A stretch of 64,000 bases of DNA from Streptomyces sp. NBC_00335 (GCF_036127095.1 NZ_CP108006.1:2542001-2606000); one strand, 5' to 3'. Shown: positions 40,078-50,820, counted from the first letter of the stretch. Notes: generated by a model not told the origin, from the sequence alone. Made by a program: numbers and translations.

Positions 40078-41334
40078 ATGTCTGTACTGAACACGCCCCT
40101 CCACGAGCTCGACCCGGACGTCGCCGCCGCCGTCGACGCCGAACTCGTGCGCCAGCAGTCCACCCTGGAAATGATCGCGTCGGAGAACTTCGCTCCGGTC
40201 GCCGTCATGGAGGCCCAGGGCTCGGTCCTGACCAACAAGTACGCCGAGGGCTACCCCGGCCGCCGCTACTACGGCGGCTGTGAGCACGTCGACGTGGTCG
40301 AGCAGATCGCGATCGACCGCATCAAGGCGCTCTTCGGCGCCGAGGCCGCGAACGTGCAGCCCCACTCGGGCGCGCAGGCCAACGCGGCCGCGATGTTCGC
40401 CCTGATCAAGCCGGGCGACACGATCATGGGCCTGAACCTGGCCCACGGCGGTCACCTGACCCACGGCATGAAGATCAACTTCTCCGGCAAGCTCTACAAC
40501 GTGGTCCCGTACCACGTCGACGAGACCGGCGAGGTCGACATGGCCGAGGTCGAGCGCCTCGCCAAGGAGTCCAAGCCGCAGCTGATCGTCGCGGGCTGGT
40601 CCGCCTACCCGCGCCAGCTGGACTTCGCCGCCTTCCGCCGCATCGCGGACGAGGTCGGCGCGTACCTGATGGTCGACATGGCGCACTTCGCCGGCCTGGT
40701 CGCCGCGGGTCTGCACCCGAACCCGGTCCCGCACGCCCACGTCGTCACCACCACCACGCACAAGACCCTCGGCGGTCCGCGCGGCGGTGTCATCCTGTCG
40801 ACGCAGGAGCTGGCCAAGAAGATCAACTCCGCGGTCTTCCCGGGTCAGCAGGGCGGCCCGCTGGAGCACGTGATCGCGGCCAAGGCCGTCTCCTTCCTGG
40901 TCGCGGCCTCGCCCGAGTTCAAGGAGCGCCAGGAGCGCACCCTGGAGGGCGCGAAGATCCTCGCCGCCCGCCTGGTCCAGGACGACGTCAAGGCCGTGGG
41001 CGTGGACGTCCTCACCGGCGGCACCGACGTGCACCTGGTCCTGGTCGACCTGCGCAACTCCGAGCTGGACGGCCAGCAGGCCGAGGACCGCCTCCACGAG
41101 GTCGGCATCACGGTCAACCGCAACGCCATCCCGAACGACCCGCGGCCGCCGATGGTCACCTCGGGTCTGCGGATCGGTACGCCGGCGCTGGCCACCCGCG
41201 GTTTCGACGCCGAGGCCTTCACCGAGGTCGCCGAGATCATCGCGCAGGCGCTGAAGCCCGCCTACGACGCCGAGGACCTGAAGGCGCGCGTCTCGGCGCT
41301 CGCCGCGAAGTTCCCGCTGTACCCGACGCTCTAG
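40078..41334 (+). CDS. glyA: Serine hydroxymethyltransferase
   Basis: PLP enzyme interconverting serine and glycine with tetrahydrofolate. 418 residues, normal length. [36 protein letters not shown] and the PLP Lys in [16 protein letters not shown] (K229) are all present. Together with the glycine cleavage proteins it sets the serine, glycine and one-carbon balance. Confidence 0.98.
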   Translation: MSVLNTPLHELDPDVAAAVDAELVRQQSTLEMIASENFAPVAVMEAQGSVLTNKYAEGYPGRRYYGGCEHVDVVEQIAIDRIKALFGAEAANVQPHSGAQANAAAMFALIKPGDTIMGLNLAHGGHLTHGMKINFSGKLYNVVPYHVDETGEVDMAEVERLAKESKPQLIVAGWSAYPRQLDFAAFRRIADEVGAYLMVDMAHFAGLVAAGLHPNPVPHAHVVTTTTHKTLGGPRGGVILSTQELAKKINSAVFPGQQGGPLEHVIAAKAVSFLVAASPEFKERQERTLEGAKILAARLVQDDVKAVGVDVLTGGTDVHLVLVDLRNSELDGQQAEDRLHEVGITVNRNAIPNDPRPPMVTSGLRIGTPALATRGFDAEAFTEVAEIIAQALKPAYDAEDLKARVSALAAKFPLYPTL

Positions 41335-41345
41335 GCACCGGGTTG

Positions 41346-41386
41346 AGAGGGCCCGGCCTTGTTGTGCACAGGGCCGGGCCCCTTTC
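41346..41386 (+). terminator. Terminator after glyA
   Basis: Stem gggcccggcc (41349-41358) / ggccgggccc (41372-41381) with a 13-base loop, followed by ctttc. Lies 15 bases after the glyA stop. Confidence 0.85.
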
Positions 41387-41413
41387 ATGACCAAAGCCCC
41401 AGGCGGATGCGAC

Positions 41414-41449
41414 CTATTGCCGCTGATTCTTCCAATAAATGGCAAATAG
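41414..41449. promoter_or_regulatory. AT-rich inverted repeat upstream of the permease gene
   Basis: cctattgcc and ggcaaatagg form an interrupted palindrome over an AT-rich stretch that stands out from its surroundings. It could be an operator or part of the promoter of the amino-acid permease gene. Confidence 0.45.
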
Positions 41450-41501
41450 GCTCCAAATAAAGGATCGACCGCACCCCCTGGCAGGACGGACAGCACACCC
41501 C

Positions 41502-43151
41502 ATGGACATGAGCGCAGCGAACAAGAAGGGACTCAGTCTCTTCGCCCTGATCATGATCGGCCTCGGCTCGATCTTCGGATCGGGGTGGCTCTTCGGGGCG
41601 GGCCAGGCGGCCGCGGTCGCGGGGCCCGCGGCGATCATCGCCTGGGTCATCGGTGCCGTCTTCATCGGCATGATCGCCATGTCCTACGCGGAAGTGGGCG
41701 CGGCCTACCCGCTGCCCGGCTCGATGGCCCGCTTCGGCACCATCTCGCACGGGCCGGTGCTGGGCTTCATCACCGGCTGGGCGGTCTGGATCGCCATCGC
41801 CGCGCTGATCCCGATCGAGTCCATCGCCGGTACGCAGTACATGTCCTCCTGGAACTTCGGCTGGGCCAAGGGCCTGGTCGAGAACGGCGGCCTGACCACC
41901 TCCGGCATGGCGATGGCGCTGTTCCTGACGGTCGCGCTGTGGCTGGCCTGCTACTGGTCGGTCGCGCTGCTCGCCAAGGCGAACAACCTCCTCACCCTGG
42001 TCAAGTTCGCCATCCCGGTGCTCGCCGTGATCGCCCTGATCGCCTCCGGCTTCCACACCGGCAACTTCACCGACCACGGCGGCTTCGCGCCCAACGGCTG
42101 GTCCGCGGTCATGACCGCCGTCACCACCTCCGGCGTGGTCTTCGCCTTCAACGGCTTCCAGGCCGTCGTCAACCTCGGCGGCGCCGCCAAGAACCCGGGC
42201 CGCGCCATTCCGCTGGCCCTGGTCGGCGCGCTCTCGCTCGGCCTGGTCATCTACCTGGCCCTGCAGATCGCCTTCATCGGCGGTGTGCCGCCGGAGAAGC
42301 TGGCCGAGGCCGGCGGCTGGAGCGGCATCAACTTCTCCTCGCCGTTCGCCGACCTCGCCAAGATGCTGATGCTGCACTGGGTCGTCACGATGCTCCAGTT
42401 CGGTGCCTTCATCTCCCCGTCCGGCGCCAACATCGGCAACGTCGCCTCCGCCTCGTACATGGCGCAGAACCTCGCGGACACCGGCTTCTTCCCGAAGAAG
42501 ATCCGCGAGGTCCACCCGAAGTACGGCACCGCGCGTCCCGCGATGTGGCTGAACCTCGGCTTCTCGGTCCTGCTGCTGGTCACCGTCGGTCACAGCTGGG
42601 AGGCCCTGGCCAGCGTGGTCTCCGCCGCGATGGTGGTCTCGTACCTGATCGGCCCGATCGCGGTCGGCGTCTTCCGCAAGACCAAGCCCGAGCTGCCGCG
42701 CCCCTTCCGCCTGCCGGCGGCGAGCATCCTCTGCCCGATCACCTTCGCCTTCGCCGCCTGCGCCCTGTACTGGTCCAAGTGGCCGGACACCGGCAAGGTG
42801 GTGCTGCTCACCCTGGTCGCCGCCCCCATCGCGGCCGTCGTGCTCAAGCGCAAGGGCGAGAAGAACCTGGCCGGGCAGTTCGCCCCGGCCTGGTGGATGA
42901 TCGCCTTCCTCCTGTGGCTGGGCACCCTGTCGGCGCTCGGCAGCAGCGAGTTCGGCGGCAGCGGGTTCATCCCCGGCGGCGTGGACATCGCGATCGTGGC
43001 CGTCTCCGCCCTGGGCTTCTACTTCTGGGCCGTACGGTCCGGGGTCAAGGCCCACTACGCGGGCCTGCCGGGCCCGGACCCGGTCCTGGACGCCCCCGCC
43101 GGGGAGGCCGACGCGGCCGACGCACCGGAGCGCGAGCTGAGCCACGCCTGA
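41502..43151 (+). CDS. APC family amino acid permease
   Basis: A 549-residue membrane transporter with about 12-14 helices. The first helix carries the substrate-site motif LIMIGLGSIFGSGWLFGAGQ, and AVTTSGVVFAFNGFQAVVNLGG with KNPGRAIPLAL is the conserved TM6-loop region of the superfamily. The C-terminus is cytoplasmic and acidic (GEADAADAPERELSHA). The position between glyA and sdaA suggests serine or glycine as substrate; this is inference. An earlier in-frame ATG at 41439 lacks a ribosome site. Confidence 0.92.
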   Translation: MDMSAANKKGLSLFALIMIGLGSIFGSGWLFGAGQAAAVAGPAAIIAWVIGAVFIGMIAMSYAEVGAAYPLPGSMARFGTISHGPVLGFITGWAVWIAIAALIPIESIAGTQYMSSWNFGWAKGLVENGGLTTSGMAMALFLTVALWLACYWSVALLAKANNLLTLVKFAIPVLAVIALIASGFHTGNFTDHGGFAPNGWSAVMTAVTTSGVVFAFNGFQAVVNLGGAAKNPGRAIPLALVGALSLGLVIYLALQIAFIGGVPPEKLAEAGGWSGINFSSPFADLAKMLMLHWVVTMLQFGAFISPSGANIGNVASASYMAQNLADTGFFPKKIREVHPKYGTARPAMWLNLGFSVLLLVTVGHSWEALASVVSAAMVVSYLIGPIAVGVFRKTKPELPRPFRLPAASILCPITFAFAACALYWSKWPDTGKVVLLTLVAAPIAAVVLKRKGEKNLAGQFAPAWWMIAFLLWLGTLSALGSSEFGGSGFIPGGVDIAIVAVSALGFYFWAVRSGVKAHYAGLPGPDPVLDAPAGEADAADAPERELSHA

Positions 43152-43305
43152 GCATCCCCCTCCCGACCCGTCCGGCGGCCGAGCTGTTCACCTCACCGCG
43201 TTAAGCTCGGCTGCCGGACAAAATCCGCAGATCGTCCCCGATCAACCCGATCAGCCCCTCCTGCCCACGCTTCCCACCCACGAGCAGACATAGGAGTCCG
43301 CAACC

Positions 43306-44688
<1,383 letters not shown>

Positions 44689-44970
44689 CCGGCACCAGCT
44701 GAACGATTCGGGCCCCGACGCTTGGCGTCGGGGCCTTCGTCGTTTCCCCTGCCGGACAGGCGGGTTACGCCAGTAACTTCGTTCGAGATTGGGTGGGATG
44801 TGAGGTTTGGCGGTGAGTTGATCACGCTTGAGGGGGAACAAGGCAGTCTGGGCTGGTTTCTTGATGATCAAGTGCGCCAGGGTGGGCACACGACGTCGCG
44901 TCCACACCCCCGGCGGTTCGGCCAACCGTCTTGGACCACAGCCGTTTTGCTTAACTGGAGGACTTGAAAC
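44689..44970. other. Leader of the small secreted protein gene
   Basis: 282 bases. It begins with the sdaA terminator. The stretch 44755-44860 is less GC-rich than its surroundings and should hold the promoter of the next gene. No other gene is supported. Confidence 0.5.
44711..44734 (+). terminator. Terminator after sdaA
   Basis: Stem ggccccgacg / cgtcggggcc with loop cttgg-like bases, then ttcgtcgttt. About 22 bases after the sdaA stop. Confidence 0.85.
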
Positions 44971-45285
44971 ATGGCAAGCACCCGCAGCATCCGCGTGATG
45001 GCGGCCGCCGCATCGCTCCCCCTCGCCTTCGCGCTCCTCTCGGGCGTCGCCCAGGCCGACAACGGGGCCGGTGCGGCCGGGACCGCGTCGAACGCGGCCC
45101 TCGCCGGCGTCCTCGGCAGCGGGGTGGGCGGCAGCAACCTCGGCAACTCCTCCACCGCCCAGCAGGTCGCCTCGGGCTTCGGCGCCTCGAACCAGAACAA
45201 CGGTGCCCAGGCCAACGGTTCGGGCTTCACCGCGATCGGCCAGTCCAACGCGCACGAGTCCTTCATCTACAACCCGCTCCCGTAG
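44971..45285 (+). CDS. Small secreted Asn/Gly/Ser-rich protein
   Basis: A 104-residue exported protein. The signal peptide is MASTRSIRVMAAAASLPLAF..., ending at VAQA about residue 29. The mature part is rich in Gly, Asn, Ser and Ala (SNAALAGVLGSGVGGSNLGN, NQNNGAQANGSGFTAIGQSN) with no Cys, and ends FIYNPLP. It is neither a chaplin nor a rodlin by sequence, though its N/G/Q-rich repeats recall surface or amyloid-forming proteins. The ATG has GGAGG six to eight bases upstream and a strong terminator follows, which points to high expression. Confidence 0.82.
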   Translation: MASTRSIRVMAAAASLPLAFALLSGVAQADNGAGAAGTASNAALAGVLGSGVGGSNLGNSSTAQQVASGFGASNQNNGAQANGSGFTAIGQSNAHESFIYNPLP

Positions 45286-45329
45286 TTCCGCTGGTTCCGC
45301 CCGGGGCCCCCGCCCCGGTCACGCACGTC

Positions 45330-45369
45330 CGCCGAGCCCCGCCCTCCCCCCGGAGGGCGGGGCTCGGCG
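45330..45369 (+). terminator. Terminator after the small secreted protein gene
   Basis: Perfect 18-bp stem cgccgagccccgccctcc / ggagggcggggctcggcg with loop cccc, 45 bases after the stop. Confidence 0.9.
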
Positions 45370-45512
45370 CGTCGGGCGAAGTCGGGCCGAGGGGCCCGGC
45401 CGGACGGGACCTTTGGCCGCGGAAGGGGGGCCCGGGGGTGGGCTAGCTTGCCCGAGTGGGCATGTCGCGACGCGTGCGCCGGCGAGACCCACCCCGAGAG
45501 AGAGGCGCCCGC

Positions 45513-45920
45513 ATGACCGGCTCCGAACACCGCGTCCTCCCGCTGCGGCTGGAGGCCGCGCCCGCGCCCGTCCCGGTGCGGGGCGTCTTCGCGTACCGCA
45601 CCGAGCGGCCGTACGAGATCTCCCTCGACTTCGAGGGTGCCGGGATGCACCTCGCGCACTGGGTCTTCTCCCGGGAACTGCTGCTCGACGGCCAGATCTG
45701 CGCCACCGGCGAGGGCGACATCCAGGTGTGGCCGCGCTGGGAGGGCACCGAGCCTCGGGTCTTCCTCGCCTTCAGCAACGGCGAGCAGTCGTGCGTGGTG
45801 TCCGCCCGGGCCAAGGACGTACAGGCGCTGTGCCGCCGGATGACCGAGCTGGTGCCGCGCGGCCAGGAACAGCGGCACTACGACCTCGACGCCGAGCTGA
45901 ACGCCCTCCTGCCCAGCTGA
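45513..45920 (+). CDS. SsgA-like (SALP) sporulation and cell division protein
   Basis: A 135-residue protein of the SsgA/B family, found only in morphologically complex actinobacteria. The family pattern is clear: VFAYRTERPYEISLDFEG, HWVFSRELLLDG, GDIQVWPRW, RVFLAFSNGEQSCVVSARAK and DVQALCRRMTELVPRGQE. SALPs localise FtsZ or control septum and wall growth during sporulation. Which of the SALPs this is cannot be told from sequence alone. AGAGAGG precedes the ATG. Confidence 0.92.
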   Translation: MTGSEHRVLPLRLEAAPAPVPVRGVFAYRTERPYEISLDFEGAGMHLAHWVFSRELLLDGQICATGEGDIQVWPRWEGTEPRVFLAFSNGEQSCVVSARAKDVQALCRRMTELVPRGQEQRHYDLDAELNALLPS

Positions 45921-46046
45921 CCGGGGCGAATCCGGCGGCACGCTGCGGGACCCGGCACACCGGGTGATCCTGGTGCAACCACGACCGCAGCGGACGCGTC
46001 TTCACGGGTGACACCGTTCCCCGTCTCTCGGAATCGAGGGGACGCA

Positions 46047-46571
46047 ATGAACCGTCCACGCCGCCGGCAGGCCACCGCACTGGGGTTGGGCGCACTGCTC
46101 ACCGCCATGCTCGCCTTCGCCGCACCGGCTTCCGCCGCAGCCACCACGGCCGCATCCACCACCACAGCCACCCAGACTCCGCTCGTCGTCAATGCCCGCT
46201 GGGGCGGTCACTGCACGTACGACCGGGTGGTCATCGACCTTCAGGGCTACATACCCGAGGTCACCGTCACCCCCGTCCCGAAGCTGGTCTACGACGGGTC
46301 CGGCAAGCCCGTCCCGCTGGCCGGGCGGTACTTCCTGGAGATCCGCCTGCACCCCGCCGCCGGACACGACGACGCGGGCAACAACGTCTACCGCGGGCCC
46401 AAGCTCCTCAAGATCTACCTGCCCAAGCTAAAGGGCCTCGCCCTGACCGGCGACTACGAGGGGTACGTCACCTTCGGCGCCGCCTTCGACACCAAGCCCG
46501 CCTACACCTCGTCCAAGCTGCACTCCCCGGAGCGCTTCGTCCTGGACATCGCGCACCCGAACGTCTGCTGA
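46047..46571 (+). CDS. Secreted AMIN-like domain protein
   Basis: A 174-residue exported protein. The signal peptide runs to about residue 31 (GALLTAMLAFAAPASA). The mature part reads HCTYDRVVIDLQGYIPEVTV, VPLAGRYFLEIRLHPAAGHD, GYVTFGAAFDTKPAYTSS and RFVLDIAHPNVC, the beta pattern of an AMIN-like domain that may bind cell wall. It has Cys near each end of the domain that may pair. GAGGG precedes the ATG. Role unknown. Confidence 0.85.
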   Translation: MNRPRRRQATALGLGALLTAMLAFAAPASAAATTAASTTTATQTPLVVNARWGGHCTYDRVVIDLQGYIPEVTVTPVPKLVYDGSGKPVPLAGRYFLEIRLHPAAGHDDAGNNVYRGPKLLKIYLPKLKGLALTGDYEGYVTFGAAFDTKPAYTSSKLHSPERFVLDIAHPNVC

Positions 46572-46602
46572 GCACCCGCCGGCGGGAGGCCGGGCCGGGG
46601 GC

Positions 46603-46730
46603 CTACCGGTGCTCGGGATTCGGGAAGCCGAAGCGGCAGCCCGCATCCCACAAGGAGCGCCGGTTGCCGTCCGCCGGCATCCCGCCGGACCGCTTGAGCA
46701 GGGCGGCCAGATGCGTCCGCACGAAGGCTC
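46603..46730 (-). pseudogene. Remnant of a flavodoxin-like gene (C-terminal ~38 codons)
   Basis: The minus strand reads THLAALLKRSGGMPADGN then RRSLWDAGCRFGFPNPEHR and a stop. This matches the C-terminus of the intact flavodoxin-like protein at 49600-50316 (HLARMLKDTGGIPAHGN, RSEWDAGCRFDFENPEHR). Similarity ends abruptly upstream and there is no start, so it is a broken paralogue. Confidence 0.85.
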
Positions 46731-46754
46731 ACTGACCGAACGGCCCTTGGATGG

Positions 46755-47066
46755 TTGGGTGTTGGTAGTAGATTGACTGTCCCGTTGAGCCTGTATGACC
46801 TGGAGGTCTGTATAGCCGATCAGCCCGTCAAGGCGCACTTCACCGAAGACGTCACGCTTCCCGACGGCCGAAGGATTCGCGTCAGCGCCTACCCCGACGG
46901 AAGCATCCGGTTCCGTGTGGATGGCCTGCCGTACGTCCTGACCGAGGCGTACCTGACCGGGAACCCGGAGAAGAACCAGGCGATCATGAAAATCTCGCCG
47001 GGGAAGCAGGGCAGCAATGCCTCGCACAACTATGTGGAGTGGCTGGAGTCCAAGAAGCAGAGCTAG
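46755..47066 (+). CDS. Uncharacterised small protein
   Basis: An open frame of up to 103 residues that runs directly out of the flavodoxin remnant. It reads YDLEVCIADQPVKAHFTEDV, LPDGRRIRVSAYPDGSIRFR and NYVEWLESKKQS. Codon use is less GC-biased than nearby genes. The start is unclear: only TTG codons (46755, 46773) are available before residue 20 and none has a good ribosome site. I recognise no family. It could be the surviving part of a gene brought in by a mobile element. Confidence 0.5.
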   Translation: MGVGSRLTVPLSLYDLEVCIADQPVKAHFTEDVTLPDGRRIRVSAYPDGSIRFRVDGLPYVLTEAYLTGNPEKNQAIMKISPGKQGSNASHNYVEWLESKKQS

Positions 47067-47144
47067 ACCGTTTCGGCGGAGGACGATCGATACGGCGGCG
47101 AGATTCGGCTCTGGCGTCTGGGGCGAGCCGGCCCGGTGAGGACA

Positions 47145-47225
47145 AGCCCGGCACCCGCTGACCCACTGGTGGCCGGTCCGGCCCTGGTAGAGGATCGCGT
47201 TGACGATCTCCCACATCGGGCAGGC
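47145..47225 (-). pseudogene. IS5-type transposase remnant
   Basis: The minus strand reads CPMWEIVNAILYQGRTGHQW, which matches the N-terminal (V/L)NAILY..RTGCQW segment of IS5-family transposases. The expected following LPxxFPPW...YYYFRRW part is missing, and no terminal inverted repeats are seen. It marks past insertion between the secreted protein gene and the HxlR gene. Confidence 0.7.
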
Positions 47226-47291
47226 GCCCTGATGGCCGCTGACAGCGAGGGCTGACGCTCGCCCGTGACAGAACCCCACGGCGACGCGATG

Positions 47292-48173
47292 TCAGTCCTC
47301 CACGGCCAGGCGCCGCACCTCGGCCAGCGCCTCGTTCACCGCTGCCGGGATGTCCGTCACCGGAAAGCGCGCGTGCCGCACCGTGCCGTCGCGGTCGATG
47401 ACCAGCACGATCCGCTTCAGCCGCAGCAGTTGTCCGGCACGAAAGGTGGGCAGGCGCAGGGCGGCGGCGAGGCGGAGGTCGACGTCGGAGAGGAGGGTGA
47501 AGGGGATGCCCTCCTGGTTCGCGAACACGCGCTGTTCATCGGGGCGTTGGGTGCTGACGCCGCGCACCTCCGCGCCCGCGGCGCGGAAGTCCTCGTAGGC
47601 GTCCCGGAAGAGCCGGTTCTCCAGTGTGCAGCCGACGGTGCCGGGGATGCGCGACCAGCCCTCCGGTAGGGGGCTGGGGCTCCCGGTCGCCGGATAGCAG
47701 AACAGGACGGTGGCCACGGCGTCGGCCACCGGGTCAACCGGCGCGCCGTCCCGGTGACCGGGCAGCCGCAGGCGCGGCAGCCGCAGGCCCGTCAGGTCCG
47801 CGACGCGCCGCGCCGACGCGCTCGTCTCGCCGGCGGTGCCGCTGAGAGAGCCGTCGCCGAGGAGCCAGCGGTCGGCCCAGTCCTGCATCGACAGCAGGAC
47901 CGGCAGCAGGCCCCGGCCGCTCTCGGTCAGCCGGTACTCGTGCCGCGTCGGCCGCTCCTGGTACGGGACCTTCTCCAGCACCCCCGTCTCCACCAGGTGC
48001 GCCAGGCGCTCGGCGAGCACCTTCCGGGAGATGCCCAGCTCCTCCTGGAGCGCGTCGAACCTGTGGTGCCCTCGGGCGGTCTCCCGGATCAGGAGCAGGC
48101 TCCACCAGTCGCCGACCACCGCCGCGGCTTGCGCGATCGCGCAGGCGGCGTCCCGCTCGGGGATCGACCTCAT
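47292..48173 (-). CDS. HxlR-family regulator fused to a peroxiredoxin-like domain
   Basis: A 293-residue two-domain protein. Residues 8-100 are an HxlR winged helix: ACAIAQAAAVVGDWWSLLLI with the conserved Cys C11, then FDALQEELGISRKVLAERL and the wing RPTRHEYRLTESGRGLLPVL. Residues 125-293 are an AhpC/TSA-like thioredoxin fold: VLFCYPATG, GTVGCTLENRLFRDAYEDFR with C182 at the peroxidatic position, VRGVSTQRPDEQRVF, IPFTLLSDVDLRLA and IDRDGTVRHARFP. A redox-sensing repressor is the simplest reading. GTG codons at 48179 and 48176 are alternative starts with AGGAGG upstream. It is divergent from an MFS gene. Confidence 0.88.
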   Translation of the reverse strand: MRSIPERDAACAIAQAAAVVGDWWSLLLIRETARGHHRFDALQEELGISRKVLAERLAHLVETGVLEKVPYQERPTRHEYRLTESGRGLLPVLLSMQDWADRWLLGDGSLSGTAGETSASARRVADLTGLRLPRLRLPGHRDGAPVDPVADAVATVLFCYPATGSPSPLPEGWSRIPGTVGCTLENRLFRDAYEDFRAAGAEVRGVSTQRPDEQRVFANQEGIPFTLLSDVDLRLAAALRLPTFRAGQLLRLKRIVLVIDRDGTVRHARFPVTDIPAAVNEALAEVRRLAVED

Positions 48174-48250
48174 CACCACGTCTCCCCTCCTGCGCGCACG
48201 GCGGCCGTTCGTCGGGACCATCTTGCGCCATGAGGTCAGTTCCGGATAGA

Positions 48251-48273
48251 AACTCACCTGGAGCGAGTGAGTT
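48251..48273. promoter_or_regulatory. Palindromic operator candidate between HxlR-redoxin and MFS genes
   Basis: aactcac (48251-48257) and gtgagtt (48267-48273) form a perfect 7-bp inverted repeat with a 9-base spacer, in the 138-bp divergent intergenic region. It fits a dimeric winged-helix regulator such as the adjacent HxlR protein. Confidence 0.65.
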
Positions 48274-48311
48274 CCCAAAAGAGACTAACAAGACCCGGGG
48301 GTGGGCTCCGC

Positions 48312-49568
48312 ATGAGCGGAACACAAGTGATCCACGAGCACGACCGACGCGACGACGAACGGGAGACCTCGTCGCCGGGCGTCTTCTGGCGCTACTGGGC
48401 CGCCGCCACGGTCAGCGGCGCGGGCACCGCCGTCACCGTCCTCGCCCTGCCGCTCGTCGCCCTCACCGTTCTGGACGCCACCGCTTTCCAGGTCGCCCTG
48501 CTCGCCGCCGCCGGGCAGGTCTCCTGGCTGCTGCTCAGCCTTCCGGCGGGCGTCCTCGCGCAGCGCGTGCCGCTGCGCCGACTCCAGGTCACGCTCGACC
48601 TCGTACGGTTCGCGGCGCTCGGATCACTGCCGCTCGCCTGGTGGATCGGCACACTCACGTATCCGCACCTGGTGTTCGCGGCGCTCGTCACCGGCTCGGC
48701 GACCGTGCTGTTCGACATCGGCAACTCGACCTTCCTGCCCGCCGTCGTCCCGGCCCGGCAGCTGGCCGCCCGCAACAGCGTCATGTCGGGCACGCACGCC
48801 GTCACCGACACCGGCGGCCCCTCCCTCGGCGGCGTCCTGATCGGTGCGACGGGCCCGGTCGGCGCGATCGTCGTGGACGCCGCCAGCTACCTGGCCTCCG
48901 CCGTGCTCTTGCGCACCCTCCCCGAGAGCCGCCCCGTGCCCCGCACCAGCGAGAGCGCGCTGCGGCTGATGCGCGCGGGATGGCGGTACGTCACCAAGCA
49001 CCCGGTCATGCGCCCCTGCATGATCTGGGCGACCGCCGCCAACTTCCTCAACGCGGCCCTCGTCACCCTCACCCCCCTCTACCTGGTCCGCGGAGCCGGC
49101 CTCGACTCCATGCAGCTCGGTCTCGTCCTCGCCATGGACGGAGTCGGCGCGCTCGCCGGCGCCGCCGTCGCGGTCCGCGTGACCACGCGCCTCGGCACCG
49201 CGCGGGGCATCATCCTGGCCGACCTGGCCGGCGGCGCGCTGCTCCTGCTCGCCCCGCTGACCACGTCGGCGGGGGACGCGTTCTGGTTCGCCCTGGGCAA
49301 CGCCGGCTTCGCCTTCGGCACCGTCATCGGCTCGATCACCACCCGCACCTACCGGCAGACGCAGTCGCCCCCGGAACTGCTGTCCCGCGTGATGGCCACG
49401 GTCCGCTTCGTCTCCTGGGGCGCGCTGCCGCTCGGCGCGCTCACCGCCGGCCTCCTCGCCACCCAGTTCGGCGCCCGTACCGCGCTCTGGACCGTCTGCG
49501 CCGCCGCCCTCCTGCCCCCGCTCTACCTCTTCTCCACCCAGGTGGGCCGCCACCGCGACCTCATCTGA
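48312..49568 (+). CDS. MFS transporter
   Basis: A 418-residue membrane exporter with about 12 helices. FWRYWAAATVSGAGTAVTVL and LLLSLPAGVLAQRVPLRRLQ (the cytoplasmic loop 2-3 motif) are typical of the MFS_3/drug exporter group, with a second SVMSGTHAVTDTGGPSLGGV motif in TM5. The cargo is unknown. It is divergent from the HxlR-peroxiredoxin gene and shares the palindromic site, so it may export a toxic or oxidising compound. Confidence 0.9.
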   Translation: MSGTQVIHEHDRRDDERETSSPGVFWRYWAAATVSGAGTAVTVLALPLVALTVLDATAFQVALLAAAGQVSWLLLSLPAGVLAQRVPLRRLQVTLDLVRFAALGSLPLAWWIGTLTYPHLVFAALVTGSATVLFDIGNSTFLPAVVPARQLAARNSVMSGTHAVTDTGGPSLGGVLIGATGPVGAIVVDAASYLASAVLLRTLPESRPVPRTSESALRLMRAGWRYVTKHPVMRPCMIWATAANFLNAALVTLTPLYLVRGAGLDSMQLGLVLAMDGVGALAGAAVAVRVTTRLGTARGIILADLAGGALLLLAPLTTSAGDAFWFALGNAGFAFGTVIGSITTRTYRQTQSPPELLSRVMATVRFVSWGALPLGALTAGLLATQFGARTALWTVCAAALLPPLYLFSTQVGRHRDLI

Positions 49569-49599
49569 CGCCCTGGACCGCGTCCCTTGCGGCCCGAGC

Positions 49600-50316
<717 letters not shown>

Positions 50317-50604
50317 CGTCGCGCTCCTCCGGTAGCCACCCGTCCAGCCTCACCGGCGCCCGGCAGGCCCGCCACCCGGCCGCACCCGTCCGGGTCGTCC
50401 GGGTGGAACACGCGGCCGGAATAGTGCGGCGACGCGCGGCAGCCCGTCCTCGGCGGTCACGGGCCTACGGAACTCCCTTTTCAGCCCGGGGCATTGAGTC
50501 GGACGGCGACGACGCCGACACATGGTGTGACGCACAAGCGGAATCCGGCCGCCGCCCGGCGCGATTGGGGCGGGTTGTTACCGGTCCGCGCGGCCGACTA
50601 GGGT
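50317..50604. other. Intergenic region upstream of the cobalamin riboswitch
   Basis: 288 bases between the flavodoxin-like start and the riboswitch, holding two divergent promoters. Near 50580 the gattggggcgggttgtta stretch leads into the riboswitch. No gene seen. Confidence 0.4.
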
Positions 50605-50790
50605 CAGCGGGCCTTGGTGTTCGGGAAACCGGTGGGAAACCGGTGCGGCCCTCGCCACTGTGATCGGGAAGTCCGGCTCCACTCCTGCGGGAAAGCCACT
50701 GGGCTGCGCGGGAGGTTCCGCGCTGCCCGGGAAGGCGGAGCATGGACGTCAACCCGTGAGCCAGGAGACCGGCCGGGGCGCGTTGTCCAT
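50605..50790 (+). ncRNA. Cobalamin riboswitch
   Basis: Leader of cbiM. Diagnostic words in order: gggaaaccggtgggaaaccg, cctcgccactgtgatcggga, gaaagccactgggc, gggaaggcggagcatggacg, tcaacccgtgagccaggaga with the B12 box (agccaggagacc) ending at 50770. Binding of cobalamin should shut off the cobalt uptake genes. Confidence 0.95.
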
Positions 50791-50820
50791 CCACGAGGTG
50801 CTGGAGAGGTCTCCCTACTC

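Noticed and set aside
44722..44967. Plus-strand frame of 81 codons after sdaA
   Set aside because: Starts inside the sdaA terminator and ends directly before the next gene's ATG; no domain or ribosome site, better read as leader DNA.
44971..45285. Chaplin or rodlin identity for the small secreted protein
   Set aside because: Lacks the chaplin domain with its two Cys and the rodlin pattern.
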